Assembly: GCA_947387575.1 (NCBI GenBank)
Contig: CANDOC010000005.1
Location: 62,001 to 126,000 of the forward strand
Reading direction: 5' to 3'
Length of the DNA stretch: 64,000 bases
Source of the DNA: Spongorhabdus nitratireducens
GTDB taxonomy: Bacteria; Pseudomonadota; Gammaproteobacteria; Pseudomonadales; Endozoicomonadaceae
Position numbers and translations under genes: made by a program. Below, piece after piece: positions 10,671 to 19,042 of the stretch. Within the stretch, counting starts at the first letter, position 1; each line of letters begins with the position of its first letter. The notes under the pieces are model-generated. The model was not told where the DNA came from, searched no databases, and worked only from the letters and a program-made list of their open reading frames with translations.

Positions 10671-11933
10671 TCAGTGGCTGGCGCTGACAGCTGCTTTCAG
10701 CTGGGCGCTGGCCTGCTCCGGTGTCATCCGGGGTGTTTTGAAAAAGTGTTCCACGACATCAAAAAAGCTGCGTTTCACCCGTTCGTTAACCGCCATGGAG
10801 TGCACCATACTGGGTAGCAGGCTGCCGGCTTTGGCACTGGTCTCGAGCGCATGGCGGGCACTTTGGGCGCAAGCATCAACGGTTTTGCTGTCAGCTTTGG
10901 AATGTATAATCTGGCGAATCGGAATCGAGCCTTTGTAGTGGCTGAATGATTGCTGAAATTCAGGATTCATTAGCAGCCGGGCGAGTCGAGCCTGAGCCTG
11001 CTGTTGCTGCTGGTCGGTTGTTCTGAACATCACCAGACTGTCGATGATGTAGATGAAATCGTTTTCGGTGTCGGGCACGGCCTTGCAGAGAATATCTTTT
11101 CCGGGAACTTTGCCGGCAGCGATAATTTCACCCCGGGCCCAGTCGCCGGCAATCTGTATTGCGGCCTTGCCTTCAATCACCCGGACAGTTGCTGCATCCC
11201 AGCGTTGCTCCGGAGTGGAAGGTAATAAATTGCGAAGGGAAGCCAGTGTCGTGAATACAGCAATCATTTGATCACTGTCGAGCGCTGCTGAATCAAGCTC
11301 GATCAGGGCTTTACGATAAAAGTCGACACCTTGAGTACCCAGCAACACGGTTTCAAACAGGGTTGCCAGCTGCCAGTCTTCCCGACCGATAGCCAGAGGC
11401 TCTATGCCGGCTTTGCGTAATAATGGAGCCGAATCAAAGAACTGTTGCCAGGTTGTCGGGACAGGGCGGTCAATTTTGTGAAAAGCTTCAGGATTGACCC
11501 ACATCCAGTTGCTGCGGTGAATATTGATAGGCGCTGCAACATATTTACCATCAACCTTGAGATCGGTTTGTAGTTGCTCCGGGATTAGCGAGTCCCACTG
11601 ATCTGCTTTGGCGACCGGGTCTATATCTGCCAGCAGTCCGAGACTGCCCCATTGTTTAATCGTGGGGCCCTTGATCTGGGCTGCAGTCGGCGGGTTGCCG
11701 GATATAATCCGTGATTTCAGGACATTCATGGCATTCTCGCCACCACCACCAATGATGGCAAAATCAACCCACTCGTCTCCCTGATCGTGAACAGCAGCTT
11801 TAAGCTCGCTCAGTGCCCGTTGCTCTCCAGGTGATGTCCACCAGTGCAGTACTTCCAGCTCCGCAGCTACAGCAGAAGTGCTGACAAGTAGCGCGGTAAT
11901 TGAAGCTGACAGCAGGCTGCAGAGGGTTTTCAT
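10671..11933 (-). CDS. ABC-type sugar-binding periplasmic protein (orphan)
   Basis: 420 residues with a signal peptide (residues 1-23, cleavage near AVAAE) and a family-1 extracellular solute-binding fold. LEVLHWWTSPGEQRALSELKAAV begins the mature protein, and the sugar-contact-type segments AAPINIHRSNWMWVN and IAGDWARGE are visible. It resembles the glucose/mannose-binding proteins of Pseudomonas and Thermus. No permease or ATPase genes accompany it. It lies between ptsG and a divergent two-component system. It may supply an ABC importer encoded elsewhere or act as a periplasmic co-sensor for the kinase (inference). Confidence 0.87.
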   Translation of the reverse strand: MKTLCSLLSASITALLVSTSAVAAELEVLHWWTSPGEQRALSELKAAVHDQGDEWVDFAIIGGGGENAMNVLKSRIISGNPPTAAQIKGPTIKQWGSLGLLADIDPVAKADQWDSLIPEQLQTDLKVDGKYVAAPINIHRSNWMWVNPEAFHKIDRPVPTTWQQFFDSAPLLRKAGIEPLAIGREDWQLATLFETVLLGTQGVDFYRKALIELDSAALDSDQMIAVFTTLASLRNLLPSTPEQRWDAATVRVIEGKAAIQIAGDWARGEIIAAGKVPGKDILCKAVPDTENDFIYIIDSLVMFRTTDQQQQQAQARLARLLMNPEFQQSFSHYKGSIPIRQIIHSKADSKTVDACAQSARHALETSAKAGSLLPSMVHSMAVNERVKRSFFDVVEHFFKTPRMTPEQASAQLKAAVSASH

Positions 11934-12080
11934 ATCTGTTTCCAGAGATAGAAGTCGAAGGTATGTGATCAGTTGTATCCGGATGTTCTGACCGGACAGG
12001 TTTATATCTGTTCACATTCAAAATGTCGGACAAATCCTATCAATGAAAAACAGGTAGAGGGGTAAGCCACTCTGTCAAAA

Positions 12081-12221
12081 TGTAACAAAGTGACAGTTAG
12101 TCCTGCAGAGTCTGAGCGGGGATGTTGGTGACAAGTGCATTGAGCACAAATCCCTTGTGATTATTGGCTTATGGCGCGAAATCTTTTTCTTCAAACTTTC
12201 GTTTTGCAAGACTTTGTTACA
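12081..12221. promoter_or_regulatory. Two inverted copies of an 11-bp sequence, candidate response-regulator sites
   Basis: TGTAACAAAGT at 12081-12091 and its exact reverse complement ACTTTGTTACA at 12211-12221 lie in the 419-bp region between the divergent sugar-binding protein and response-regulator genes. The TGTAACA core is reminiscent of OmpR-family half-sites. Function is inferred. I see no gene in this intergenic region. Confidence 0.4.
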
Positions 12222-12352
12222 ATTGGCTGCTGTCTCAACAAACATTAATAAACATAAACTTTTGTTTAGTATTCTGCGTAGAATCCGACAAACTCAATTC
12301 CCCCGAACTAAGGTAGTATTCACCGGTTTTAATAGACGGTTGGGATGTTTCC

Positions 12353-13102
12353 ATGTCGGACAAAGGCAAAATTTTTGTCGTCGATGATGATGATGCAATC
12401 CGGGAGCTGCTGGCAGGCTATTTACAAAAGAATGGCTTTGAAGTCAGTGCTTATCCTGATGGTGAAAGCTTTCTTCAAGACTTCGCTTGCCCGGAACGGA
12501 GTGAAGGGCATCAGCTTGTCGTGCTGGATATTATGATGCCCGGTATCGACGGTTATGAAGTGGTGCGCCGGTTGCGGGAACTGTCGATGATTCCGGTGAT
12601 CATGCTGACAGCAGTGTCTGATGATGTTGACCGGATTGTAGGTCTGGAACTGGGAGCTGATGATTATCTGGCCAAGCCCTTTAATCCGAGAGAGTTGCTG
12701 GCTCGCATCAAGGCTATTGTGCGCCGAATTGAAGCCTACGAAAAAGTACCGGATGCAGGTAAAAGTGTGACCGACCAGCGTTACTGCCGGTTTAATCATT
12801 TCTGTATAGATACCGTGAGCCGAAATCTGACGTTACCGGATGGCCGCTGTGCAGGACTTTCCGGCTCGGATTACAGTCTATTGATGTTGTTTGTAGAGCA
12901 TGCCGGTCAGGTCGTAAGCCGGGAAGATATCGCCCGGCTTACCCGCAGCCGCAAGGTGCTGCCCATGGACCGGTTTATTGATGTCCAGATCAGCAGACTG
13001 CGTCACCAACTGGAAGACGATGCCCGTAATCCGTCGATTATCAAGACTGTGCGTGGCAAAGGTTATGTAATGGCTACTGAAGTCAGTTTCAGTGATGCCT
13101 GA
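12353..13102 (+). CDS. OmpR-family response regulator (GltR-like)
   Basis: 249 residues. The receiver domain (1-125) has the acidic pocket Asp11-Asp12, the phospho-acceptor Asp59 (VVLDIMMPG), a switch Thr in MLTA and Lys in LAKPF. A winged-helix DNA-binding domain follows (about 145-245), ending RGKGYVMA. The gene sits upstream of and overlaps its kinase. Context next to glucose-uptake genes suggests a role like Pseudomonas GltR. An odd ACPERSEG segment (residues 45-52), encoded by a small palindrome, lengthens the loop before beta3 by about four residues relative to OmpR. Confidence 0.92.
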   Translation: MSDKGKIFVVDDDDAIRELLAGYLQKNGFEVSAYPDGESFLQDFACPERSEGHQLVVLDIMMPGIDGYEVVRRLRELSMIPVIMLTAVSDDVDRIVGLELGADDYLAKPFNPRELLARIKAIVRRIEAYEKVPDAGKSVTDQRYCRFNHFCIDTVSRNLTLPDGRCAGLSGSDYSLLMLFVEHAGQVVSREDIARLTRSRKVLPMDRFIDVQISRLRHQLEDDARNPSIIKTVRGKGYVMATEVSFSDA

Positions 13103-14585
13103 AGCCGCTTTTAAGGAAAAGGTCGGGCGTCGCCTGCAACGTATAACCCGATCCTTCTTAGCCCGCACACTGTTACTGGTAGCTGGTAGTGTATTACTGA
13201 CGCAGCTGATTGTATGGAGTATCTGGCAGGTTGAGTGGCGGGTTGAGTCCGGTATTGCGCTACGGGAAGTGGCAACCAATATGGCACTCAGGGTATCGGC
13301 AACAGTGGAGTACTTTAACTCCCTACCCAAACGCTATCGACATATTATTCTCGACCAACTAAGGGAGATGCGTGGCGGTAGTTATTTTGTCACTCTGAAC
13401 CAGGAATATATCGAGATTGAACCACTGCCCAGAGACAGGCATCAGCAACTGGTAATCAGCAGCTTTCGCCAGACCCTGCAGCAGAATATATCGGTAAAAG
13501 GTGAGATCGATATCAAATTTGCTGATCCGCGTCAGCTGCATGTTTTCAATAACCGTACCCTGCTGAAAAACCTTCCGGATTACTGGGATTCACATACTCA
13601 GCTGCTGCAGCCTTACAATTTGCCGGTGCTGGTATTGCAGATACCGATCAGTAATGAAGAGTGGTTGTATGTAGCAACTGTGATTCCCGACAGCCTGCTG
13701 CTGGGACGCGAGGCTCGTTATAACCGTTCGTTCAGAGTGTTTGGCGCTATTCTTCTGACCCTGCTGTTATTGCTGACGGTGATGAAGGTGCGGGAGATTA
13801 TTCGACCCTTCAGCAATCTGGCGAAGGCTGCATCGGCCTTTGGTCGTGATCTCAAGCCGGTTCCTCTGCCTGAAAGCGGTAGCCGTGAAGTGATGGAGAC
13901 AATCCATGCCTTTAACCAGATGCAGGATAATATCCGGCAGTATATGAATGAGCGTAAGGAGCTGTTCAGTGGTATCTCCCATGATTTGAAAACCCCGTTG
14001 ACACGGTTGAGATTGCGGGTTGCCATGATGGATGACGATGCTGAACGGGAAGCCTTTGAGCAGGATCTGGATTATCTGGACCTGATGGTAAAGAGCGCGC
14101 TGCAAACCATGAAGGATACGGATATTCACGAAAACACGACCCGGGTTGAACTGGGGCCGCTGTTGCTGAGTATTGTTGACAGTTATCCGGAGAGTCACGC
14201 CTGTATCACCGCTAACAGGGAACAGGTTAGCCATATAACCGCTACTGTTGTTGGCAAGCCACTGGCGTTGCGCCGGTGCCTGGAAAACCTGATCGATAAT
14301 GCCGTGCGTTATGGAGAACATGCCGAAATTACTTTACGGCAACTTGAAGATAACTGGCAGATATCAATCATCGATCAGGGACCGGGCTTACCGGACAATA
14401 TGCTTATGGAGGTCTTCAAGCCTTATGTGCGGCTGGAACATGGCCGAAAGGTCAATCCGGAAGGCAGTGGTCTTGGTCTGATGAATGCCAGACGCCTGGC
14501 CCGTATTCATGATGGCGAACTGTATCTCGAAAATCTTGAACCGGGAGGGTTGGAAGTCCGGTTATTGCTGCCGGCTGCGCCCTGA
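13095..14585 (+). CDS. EnvZ-type sensor histidine kinase
   Basis: About 496 residues. It has an N-terminal transmembrane helix (about 20-40), a periplasmic region of about 175 residues, a second transmembrane helix (VFGAILLTLLLLLTVM), and a HAMP linker (IIRPFSNLAKAASAFGRDL). The HisKA phospho-His is in FSGISHDLKTPLTRL. The ATPase N, G1 and G2 boxes are NLIDNAVRYG, DQGPGLP and GSGLGL. It overlaps the response-regulator gene by a few bases; ATG at 13095 and GTG at 13092 are both possible starts. The sensed ligand is unknown. Neighbouring sugar genes point to a carbohydrate signal, perhaps through the periplasmic binding protein. Confidence 0.92.
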   Translation: MPEAAFKEKVGRRLQRITRSFLARTLLLVAGSVLLTQLIVWSIWQVEWRVESGIALREVATNMALRVSATVEYFNSLPKRYRHIILDQLREMRGGSYFVTLNQEYIEIEPLPRDRHQQLVISSFRQTLQQNISVKGEIDIKFADPRQLHVFNNRTLLKNLPDYWDSHTQLLQPYNLPVLVLQIPISNEEWLYVATVIPDSLLLGREARYNRSFRVFGAILLTLLLLLTVMKVREIIRPFSNLAKAASAFGRDLKPVPLPESGSREVMETIHAFNQMQDNIRQYMNERKELFSGISHDLKTPLTRLRLRVAMMDDDAEREAFEQDLDYLDLMVKSALQTMKDTDIHENTTRVELGPLLLSIVDSYPESHACITANREQVSHITATVVGKPLALRRCLENLIDNAVRYGEHAEITLRQLEDNWQISIIDQGPGLPDNMLMEVFKPYVRLEHGRKVNPEGSGLGLMNARRLARIHDGELYLENLEPGGLEVRLLLPAAP

Positions 14586-14724
14586 TATCTCTTCAGCAGT
14601 TATACAGGGTAATACATTGCTGAGAGGAAGGTCTTTGCTTGCTATGATAAATGATTGGTGCAGTCTGTTTAAAAAATAACAAAATAGAGGTTAAACGACA
14701 TGTATAGATTAAGGCTAAATTAAT

Positions 14725-15417
14725 ATGCAGCAAGCGCCCCGATTTGGCTTTTCATCACTGCTGACCGGAATGATTGGCATCCAGCTGCTGTTTCCCTATG
14801 TCGTTCACAGTCGCTTTGCCGGTTATTTTCTCGGGATTGGCTTGTCGTTGTTGCTGATTTCCTCGGTCTATATCTTCAGTCATCAACGGCGGGTGTTGAT
14901 TACCTCCGCAGCACTGGCAATACCGACATTTGGCAGTACCTGGTTTGCTCAATTGTACCCCAACCCGGTCATCAGTATTTTTGATACCGCGACTAATGCC
15001 CTGTTTTTCGGTTATGTGATTGCGCAGCTGATTGCGAAGGTGTTCAGTACCCGTCAGGTAACCCGGGACACCATATCCGGCAGTATCTGTGTTTATCTGT
15101 TGATTGGGTACTTCTGGACCTTTCTTTATCTTCTCTGTGACCATATCTGGCCGCAGTCATTTGAAGGGCTTTCTGCCGGCGTCATGGTTTCAGAGTACAA
15201 CTATTTTTATTACAGCTTTGTCACCCTGACGACATTGGGATATGGCGATATTGTCGCTCGTACGCCACCCGCTCAGTCACTGGCGGTTATGGAAGCGATT
15301 ACCGGGCAGATTTATCTGACGGTGATGGTAGCCCGGTTGGTAGGGATGCATATCAGCCAGGGGATAAGTAAACAGGAACAGGAATCTGCAAAACGGACAG
15401 ACTATACCGAATCCTGA
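14725..15417 (+). CDS. Potassium-channel-like membrane protein
   Basis: 230 residues with several predicted transmembrane helices. Near the C-terminus is a pore module: a helix, pore loop with the K+ selectivity filter (FVTLTTLGYGDIVA), then a final helix (AITGQIYLTVMVARLVGM). The N-terminal part has about four extra hydrophobic spans, so it is larger than a minimal two-helix channel. There is no RCK or cyclic-nucleotide domain. Its 3' end overlaps the convergent LRAT-like gene by 16 nt. Confidence 0.85.
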   Translation: MQQAPRFGFSSLLTGMIGIQLLFPYVVHSRFAGYFLGIGLSLLLISSVYIFSHQRRVLITSAALAIPTFGSTWFAQLYPNPVISIFDTATNALFFGYVIAQLIAKVFSTRQVTRDTISGSICVYLLIGYFWTFLYLLCDHIWPQSFEGLSAGVMVSEYNYFYYSFVTLTTLGYGDIVARTPPAQSLAVMEAITGQIYLTVMVARLVGMHISQGISKQEQESAKRTDYTES

Positions 15418-16004
15418 GACTCTATTGAGTTCTGGATAGTGGGCGATTCTTCTTCGGACTGTTTTTGAGAGCTGTTGGTTTCGTCCTGCTGCTTGGCTGC
15501 AGTTTTTTTTGCTTTGCGATTCTTATACCAGACCTGTCCTGCAGCAAGACCGGCAGCAACCAGTGCGCGTCGATAAGGTTTTTTTTCGGCCGGTGTTGAA
15601 AGACTTGCCGAAGCCATGGTCAGAGCTGCTGTTTTCAGTATTTTATTTTTGGTCAGCAGTGCAGTACCAGCTCCTACTGCGGCAAGGACGTATTGTTGAA
15701 TCTGACGGCTCTCCTTGTTCAGACCATGAACGTGGCGAACAAAGTGCTCACAGTTTTCCGACATTACCCGGTAGCGGGTACCTAACAGTTTCTTTGCCTG
15801 TCTGACTGCGTTGTCGGGGTCATCTCCCATGATATCGCTGACAATAATATCCCGGCCATCCGCGAAGTCTTCCAGTGTTTCCCGGGTAACCTTGCCCCGT
15901 TTGCGGGAGTTATGAATAACGCCACCGTCACCATCGGCCAGGCCAAAATGCCAGAATGCGATACAGTCTATTTTCAATACGGTGCCGGCAGGGTAACGCT
16001 GCAT
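15402..16004 (-). CDS. LRAT/NlpC-P60-like protein
   Basis: 200 residues. The start at 16004 is chosen because GGAAGG lies 6 nt upstream; the frame extends to a TTG at 16067 without a ribosome site. Residues 1-95 carry the LRAT/H-rev107 triad layout: His19 (AFWHFGLAD), His31 (GGVIHNS) and Cys85 in NCEHFV. The family includes thiol acyltransferases and phospholipases. The C-terminal half has a hydrophobic segment followed by an Ala-rich region and a Lys/Gln/Glu-rich tail, so it may be membrane-attached. The substrate is unknown. It overlaps the 3' end of the convergent channel gene. Confidence 0.8.
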   Translation of the reverse strand: MQRYPAGTVLKIDCIAFWHFGLADGDGGVIHNSRKRGKVTRETLEDFADGRDIIVSDIMGDDPDNAVRQAKKLLGTRYRVMSENCEHFVRHVHGLNKESRQIQQYVLAAVGAGTALLTKNKILKTAALTMASASLSTPAEKKPYRRALVAAGLAAGQVWYKNRKAKKTAAKQQDETNSSQKQSEEESPTIQNSIESQDSV

Positions 16005-16063
16005 GGATAACCTTCCTTGTTCAAAACGCCCAAGGTAACCCTGCCGTATGGGAGAGAATATTG

Positions 16064-16393
16064 TCAACTCTCCTTAGTAGAGACGTATTGCAGTAGCTCG
16101 ACCGGAGCGCCATTGTCTTCGATAAAGGCAACGCGCAAGCCTTCAGAGGGGCTGGTCGGCTCGATAATAACCTTCTGACCTTCCAGAGCCTTGTCCAGAT
16201 CCTCCACTTCAAATGCCACGTGGGGTACGGTCTTTACCAGTTCGGGCGTTGGGCAATCCGGCTCGAATCTCATCCATTCGATCTTCCACGGGCTTGATTC
16301 ATAGCCACTGACATACATTTTCAGGTGTGGTAGATGACGCTCACCGGGCTTCTTTTCTGTCGTCGGGATACCGAGATGGTGATATTTGAGCAT
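16064..16393 (-). CDS. VOC/glyoxalase-superfamily protein
   Basis: 109 residues with the beta-alpha-beta-beta-beta layout of the vicinal oxygen chelate fold. MLKYHHLGIPT opens the first module, and VPHVAFEVEDLDKALEG plus VAFIEDNGAPVELLQYV form the second. It is a single short domain, so a homodimer is expected. No specific enzyme activity can be assigned. It lies 59 nt upstream of the LRAT-like gene on the same strand and may be co-transcribed. Confidence 0.75.
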   Translation of the reverse strand: MLKYHHLGIPTTEKKPGERHLPHLKMYVSGYESSPWKIEWMRFEPDCPTPELVKTVPHVAFEVEDLDKALEGQKVIIEPTSPSEGLRVAFIEDNGAPVELLQYVSTKES

Positions 16394-16895
16394 GGGTTTT
16401 TCTACACCTGCTTCAGGCTGTGGTCAGAACTGAAGAGTATAGGAGAGGTATTTGCTTTAGGTGTTATAGCTAGATATTTATTGAAGTTGTGGTTTTAGTG
16501 TCTGCTTTTGTGGTTTTTGGTTGGTGTAATAATCTGAAAATAATAAAAGTAAGAATAAAACAACTATTGTCTTGTTCGGGTTTTGGCGCTACCTTATGCC
16601 CCGCAAATCAAGAGGCAATTTCTTTGTCGTACAGGTGTCCTGCCTGTCTCGGTTTTCTGTGCTCCCCTGCACAGCCGTTCTCTTGTTTTCATCATTGACT
16701 CAAGTGTGCCGTTGAAGCGATTTCTGTCAGTCAGAATGACAGACCCCCTTTGCTTTTGACTGCTTTTTTCCGTCTGGTACCGGAACCCGCAATCTGGTAC
16801 CAGCGGATTCTTTTGAATTTTTAAAAAGAATTTTTCAGATACGAACAAATAAAAATTCTTTTGTGTGTGATACGAGTTTTGATCGGGAGGAATCA
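16394..16895. other. Intergenic region with repeats ahead of the alaE-like gene
   Basis: About 500 bp without a convincing gene. It contains a 9-bp direct repeat TCTGGTACC at 16773-16781 and 16793-16801. A perfect 12-bp inverted repeat, AAAAGAATTTTT at 16824-16835 with AAAAATTCTTTT at 16851-16862, lies just ahead of the alaE-like gene. These could be operator or leader structures. That role is inference. Confidence 0.4.
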
Positions 16896-17327
16896 ATGTC
16901 TGTAAAACGTGAATCTCTGGCTGATATCTTTTCATTGATTTCTTTTGGTTTCATTATTGGAATGGCGGTTGAATTGTTTGTTGCCGGCCTGAGTATTGAC
17001 CAGTCATTACAATCCCGCCTGATGAGTATTCCGGTAAATATGGTGATTGCCCGTCCTTACGGTATTTACCGGGACTGGCTGTTGGCCTGGGGTGGGGCTG
17101 CCAAAGGCGGTTTTCTGCGCAGCACCGTACTGGATATCCTGGCTTTTATCAGCTTCCAGATGCCGGTTTACGCCATGCTGGTAGCTGGCACCGGGGCTTC
17201 CAGAGAGCAGGTTGTGACCGCCTGTGTGGGTCAGATTGGTGCTCTGGTCTTGATGGCCCGCCCGTATGGTATGTGGATGCAGGTGTGCCGTAACTGGTTT
17301 ACTGCAGGAAGCCTGAGAACCGCCTGA
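16896..17327 (+). CDS. alaE: L-alanine exporter AlaE-like protein
   Basis: 143 residues, matching the length of E. coli AlaE (149). It shares the family pattern: DIFSLISFGFIIGMAVELFVAGLS, QSLQSRLMSIPVNMVIARPYGIYRDW, and LDILAFISFQMPVYAMLV, with four membrane segments. AlaE exports L-alanine across the inner membrane. The start at 16896 follows GGGAGGAA. An intrinsic terminator ends the single-gene unit. Assignment rests on recalled similarity over most of the length. Confidence 0.83.
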   Translation: MSVKRESLADIFSLISFGFIIGMAVELFVAGLSIDQSLQSRLMSIPVNMVIARPYGIYRDWLLAWGGAAKGGFLRSTVLDILAFISFQMPVYAMLVAGTGASREQVVTACVGQIGALVLMARPYGMWMQVCRNWFTAGSLRTA

Positions 17328-17353
17328 GCCTAAATAAGAAAGTGATGTTTTAA

Positions 17354-17390
17354 AAAGCCTTTACCGTAATTTCGGTAAAGGCTTTTTTAT
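17354..17390 (+). terminator. Intrinsic terminator after alaE
   Basis: A perfect 13-bp stem (AAAGCCTTTACCG with CGGTAAAGGCTTT), a 6-nt loop and a T-run. It lies 26 nt downstream of the alaE-like stop. Confidence 0.85.
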
Positions 17391-17480
17391 TGGTTGAGTT
17401 TGTTTAATTCTGTATTTTAAAAACAATTTATTAAATCCCATCTAACATTACACCTTTGTGCATACCGTGGTATTAATAAA

Positions 17481-17647
17481 TTAAGTGCCCGGTCATTTTC
17501 TTTTGAGTATTTTGGCGTGTGGATTTTTTCATCCTTCAAGGCGCAGCGTCGGGAGCGTAGCAGTAGCTACGTGACCAGAGCTGCAACGCAGCAAGGGTGG
17601 AAAAAGACGCCGCCAAAATATTTGAAAGCAAGTGTCTGGGTGCTTAA
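17481..17647. repeat. Imperfect long palindromic element (MITE-like)
   Basis: The two halves of this 167-bp stretch are imperfect inverted repeats over about 65 bp each. The left arm starts TTAAGTGCCCGG and contains GTATTTTGGCG. The right arm contains CGCCAAAATATTT and ends CTGGGTGCTTAA. A GC-rich centre carries GTAGC-agta-GCTAC. No coding frame is evident. The shape fits a miniature non-autonomous mobile element or dispersed palindromic repeat. I find only one copy in this window. Confidence 0.55.
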
Positions 17648-17677
17648 GCAACGGAATGCGATATAAGGATTAATGAA

Positions 17678-18994
17678 ATGATGCGAAGGCTGACCGGCTT
17701 TTTTGACCATTTGATGCGGCATTATCTGCCGGATCCATTCGTACTGGCCATTATTCTGACGCTGCTGACATTCGGGCTGGGTATGCTGACCACAGATACC
17801 TCCGGTTTGCAGATGGTGCAGTACTGGGGCGACTCCTTCTGGAAATTGATGCCTTTCACCATGCAGATGGTACTGGTGCTGGTTACGGGTTATGTGCTGG
17901 CTGTTGCTCCGATCGTTTCATCCTTTCTGCAGCGATTGGCCCGACTGGCCAAAACTCCGGGGCAGGGCATTGTGCTGGTAACGTTGGTGGCTTTTGTAGG
18001 TTGCTGGATTAACTGGGGCTTCGGGCTGATTACCGGAACCCTGTTTGCCCGCCATGTGGGCAAGCATCAACCGATGATTGATTACCGCCTGCTGATTGCC
18101 AGTGCCTACAGTGGCTTTTTGATATGGCATGGTGGCCTGTCCGGTTCGGTGCCTTTGACGGTGGCTACTGAAGGTCATTTTATGAAGGAAATCATGGGCA
18201 TTATTCCTGCCTCTGAAACCCTGTTTTCCCATTTCAATCTGGTGATTCTTGGTATTCTTCTGGTAGTGATGCCGTTGTTGAACCGTTTGATGATGGTTCA
18301 GACCCGGGATCAGATTCTGGTGGATGCCGACTTGATTCACAGCGATACCATACGTGAACATGAAGAACCGGATACCCCGGCGGGTAAACTCCAGCACAGT
18401 CGTGCCCTTGTTATTATTCCCGGATTACTTGGGCTGGGCTATGCCATTCAGTATTTCTATTTAAATGGTCCGGCATTGACACTGGATATCGTCAACTTCC
18501 TGTTTCTGGCGCTGGGTCTGGTCTTTCATGCTCATGTTGGACGCTTTATTGCCGCGGTGACTGCCGGAGTCAAAGGCGCTGGTGGCATTATTATCCAGTT
18601 TCCGTTTTATGCCGGCATTATGGGCATGATGATTTCTTCCGGACTGGGCGCGCAGATCACCGAGTTGTTTGTATCGATTTCAACCCCGGAAACCTTCTCT
18701 CTATATACCTTTCTCAGTGCTGGCCTGCTGAATATGTTTATTCCTTCCGGTGGAGGGCAGTGGGCGGTGCAGGCACCGATTATGATTCCGGCAGCTATTG
18801 AGCTTGGGGTGGAACCAGCCAAAGCGGCAATGGCCATTGCCTGGGGTGATGCCTGGACCAATATGATTCAACCCTTCTGGGCACTGCCGGCATTGGCTGT
18901 AGCCGGACTGCAGGCACGGGATATTATGGGCTTCTGCCTGATGCACCTTATTGTTAGTGGTTTTGTGATCGGCGGGGTTTTCTTGCTGATGTGA
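17678..18994 (+). CDS. Short-chain fatty acid transporter, AtoE family
   Basis: 438-residue polytopic membrane protein of the AtoE type. It starts LTGFFDHLMRHYLPDPFVLAIILTLLTF and carries the family segments INWGFGLITGTLFAR, GYSGF-like AYSGFLIWHGGLSGSVPLTVA, FPFYAGIMGMMISSGL and FIPSGGGQWAVQAPIMIPAA. These proteins take up short-chain fatty acids such as acetoacetate or butyrate. No ato metabolic genes accompany it here. A possible MITE-like element lies just upstream. Confidence 0.88.
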   Translation: MMRRLTGFFDHLMRHYLPDPFVLAIILTLLTFGLGMLTTDTSGLQMVQYWGDSFWKLMPFTMQMVLVLVTGYVLAVAPIVSSFLQRLARLAKTPGQGIVLVTLVAFVGCWINWGFGLITGTLFARHVGKHQPMIDYRLLIASAYSGFLIWHGGLSGSVPLTVATEGHFMKEIMGIIPASETLFSHFNLVILGILLVVMPLLNRLMMVQTRDQILVDADLIHSDTIREHEEPDTPAGKLQHSRALVIIPGLLGLGYAIQYFYLNGPALTLDIVNFLFLALGLVFHAHVGRFIAAVTAGVKGAGGIIIQFPFYAGIMGMMISSGLGAQITELFVSISTPETFSLYTFLSAGLLNMFIPSGGGQWAVQAPIMIPAAIELGVEPAKAAMAIAWGDAWTNMIQPFWALPALAVAGLQARDIMGFCLMHLIVSGFVIGGVFLLM

Positions 18995-19042
18995 TAATGC
19001 AAGTCAGACTGCGGCTAATGGTTCAGCCGCAGTCTGAATATT

